Of a DNA stretch of 7,175 nt, positions 5,960 through 7,175 are shown in pieces. The stretch is taken from assembly GCA_027623845.1 (NCBI GenBank), contig JAQBUJ010000148.1, positions 1 through 7,175 on the forward strand. Direction: 5' to 3'. The stretch is from Pseudomonadota bacterium (GTDB lineage Bacteria > Pseudomonadota > Alphaproteobacteria > Thalassobaculales > Thalassobaculaceae). The notes beneath the pieces are model-generated. The model did no database searches and had not been told where the DNA came from. It saw nothing but the letters and a program-made list of their open reading frames with translations. Made by a program: the position numbers and the translations under genes. Positions within the stretch are counted from its first letter, which is position 1, and every line of letters starts with the position of its first letter.

Positions 5960-7175
5960 TCACGTGCTGGATGCTGCCCGCCGTCGCCCCTTGCCTGAAT
6001 GCGTCGTGACGAACGTCTGAATGCCGTTCTTGCGTCCGGTCCGCCGGCCTTCGCCCTTGTTGTCACCGGTGCCGATGGGTTGCCAGGCGGGGATCAGGTG
6101 TTTCTTGGAAGGCCCGATCAGGTCCGCGCGGCCCATGCGTTTCAAGGCGTCGCGCAGCACCGGCCAGTTCTCGGCGTCGTGATAGCGCAGGAAGGCCTTG
6201 TGCAGCCGGCGTTGCTTCAGTCCCTTGGCGGTCAACACGACTTCGCCGCCGTTGCGCCGCACCGGTTTGAGCGGGTTTCGCTCGGAGTAGTACATCGCCG
6301 AGGCCAGCGCCATCGGCGAGGGTAGGAAGGTCTGCACCTGGTCGGCGCGAAAGCCGTTACCCTTCAGCCAGATCGCCAAATTCATCATGTCCTCGTCCGA
6401 GGTGCCTGGATGGGCGGCGATGAAATACGGGATCAGATATTGTTTCTTGCCGGCCTGTTTGGTGGCAGCGTCGAACATCGCCTTGAAGCGGTCATAGGAG
6501 CCGATGCCCGGCTTCATCATCTTCTGGAGCGGCCCGTCCTCGGTATGCTCCGGCGCGATCTTCAGGTAGCCGCCGACATGATGGGTCACCAGTTCCTTTA
6601 CATAGGCCTGGCGGCGCACCGCCAGGTCGTAGCGCACGCCCGAGGCGACCATCACCTTCTTCACGCCGGGCAGTTCGCGCGCCTTCTGGTACAGCTTGAT
6701 CAGGTTGTCATGGCTGGTGTTCAGGTTCTTGCAGATGCCGGGGAACACGCAGGACGGGCGCCGGCAGACCGCTTCGGTTTCCTTGTCCTTGCAGGCCATG
6801 CGGTACATGTTCGCCGTCGGCCCGCCGATATCGGAGATGATGCCGGTGAAGCCCTCGGTGCGGTCGCGGATCGCCTCGATCTCGCGCAGGATCGAGCCTT
6901 CGGAGCGGCTCTGGATGATCCGCCCCTCGTGTTCCGTGATCGAACAGAACGAACAGCCGCCGAAGCAGCCGCGCATGATCGTCACGGAAAAGCGGATCAT
7001 GTCCCAGGCCGGGATCTTCGCGTCGCCATAGCCGGGATGCGGCGCGCGCGCATAGGGCAGGTCGTAGACCCCGTCCATTTCTTCCATGGTCAGCGGGATC
7101 GGCGGCGGGGTCAGCCACAGTTCGCGGTCGCCATGGCGCTGCACCAGCGGCCTTGCGTTGCCGGGATTGCTTTCC
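5960..7175 (-). CDS. ygiQ: YgiQ-family radical SAM protein, N-terminal part outside window
   Basis: Carboxy-terminal part (about 404 residues) of a radical S-adenosylmethionine protein of the YgiQ family; the full E. coli protein is about 740 residues. The frame is open to the right edge, and the codons before the in-frame GTG at 7144 still encode family sequence (NPGNARPLV), so that GTG is not the start. Numbered from it, the radical SAM 4Fe-4S motif CxxxCxxC is Cys60, Cys64 and Cys67 (MRGCFGGCSFCS). A second group of conserved cysteines is at 118, 127, 132 and 138. Strong family blocks follow: VASGVRYDLAV (167-177), HHVGGYLKIAPEHTEDGP (188-205), MMKPGIGSYDRF (209-220) and YLIPYFIAAHPGTSDEDM (236-253). 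The C-terminal region (near 273-360) corresponds to the DUF3362-type domain, and a basic tail ends the protein. The reaction is unknown for the family. It is a common conserved gene and probably unrelated in function to the flavin oxidoreductases beside it, although it lies on the same strand 61 bases upstream of the LLM gene. Confidence 0.96.
   Translation of the reverse strand, partial: ESNPGNARPLVQRHGDRELWLTPPPIPLTMEEMDGVYDLPYARAPHPGYGDAKIPAWDMIRFSVTIMRGCFGGCSFCSITEHEGRIIQSRSEGSILREIEAIRDRTEGFTGIISDIGGPTANMYRMACKDKETEAVCRRPSCVFPGICKNLNTSHDNLIKLYQKARELPGVKKVMVASGVRYDLAVRRQAYVKELVTHHVGGYLKIAPEHTEDGPLQKMMKPGIGSYDRFKAMFDAATKQAGKKQYLIPYFIAAHPGTSDEDMMNLAIWLKGNGFRADQVQTFLPSPMALASAMYYSERNPLKPVRRNGGEVVLTAKGLKQRRLHKAFLRYHDAENWPVLRDALKRMGRADLIGPSKKHLIPAWQPIGTGDNKGEGRRTGRKNGIQTFVTTHSGKGRRRAASST

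Noticed and set aside
4885..6009. Long plus-strand open frame (374 codons) opposite the LLM oxidoreductase
   Set aside because: It mirrors the LLM gene and has no recognisable family pattern, whereas the minus-strand frame shows clear luciferase-fold motifs. Long antisense frames are common in GC-rich DNA.

Overview
The window reads as chromosomal DNA from a GC-rich proteobacterium, most likely an alphaproteobacterium. This rests on the codon style (GC-rich third positions, many GATC words), densely packed genes with Shine-Dalgarno sites, and a YgiQ-family radical SAM protein of proteobacterial type. The assignment is an inference from style, not from a marker gene. I see no tRNA, rRNA, CRISPR array, insertion sequence or phage gene.

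The left part (1-4473) is a plus-strand run of four genes that looks like one operon. It holds a 12-helix major facilitator transporter (its start codon lies left of the window), an amidase-signature hydrolase with a complete Lys-Ser-Ser triad, a DinB-fold protein with its three metal-binding histidines, and an FAD/NAD(P)-binding oxidoreductase of the flavin monooxygenase type. The gaps are 29, 68 and 6 bases.

The right part (4470-7175) is on the minus strand. Read in its own direction it holds the C-terminal part of a YgiQ-family radical SAM protein (its start lies right of the window), a luciferase-like (LLM class) flavin-dependent oxidoreductase, and a small GYD-domain protein. The two gene sets converge and share four bases at their stop codons (4470-4473).

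Working together: the transporter, amidase, DinB protein and two different flavin oxidoreductases suggest uptake and breakdown of an amide- or nitrogen-containing organic compound. No substrate can be named from the sequence, and the two strands need not serve one pathway. YgiQ is a widely conserved gene and is probably only a neighbour. Every gene belongs to a known family. The least explained points are the combination itself, the atypical central motif of the flavin monooxygenase, and the pairing of the LLM enzyme with a GYD protein. I found no convincing new system.
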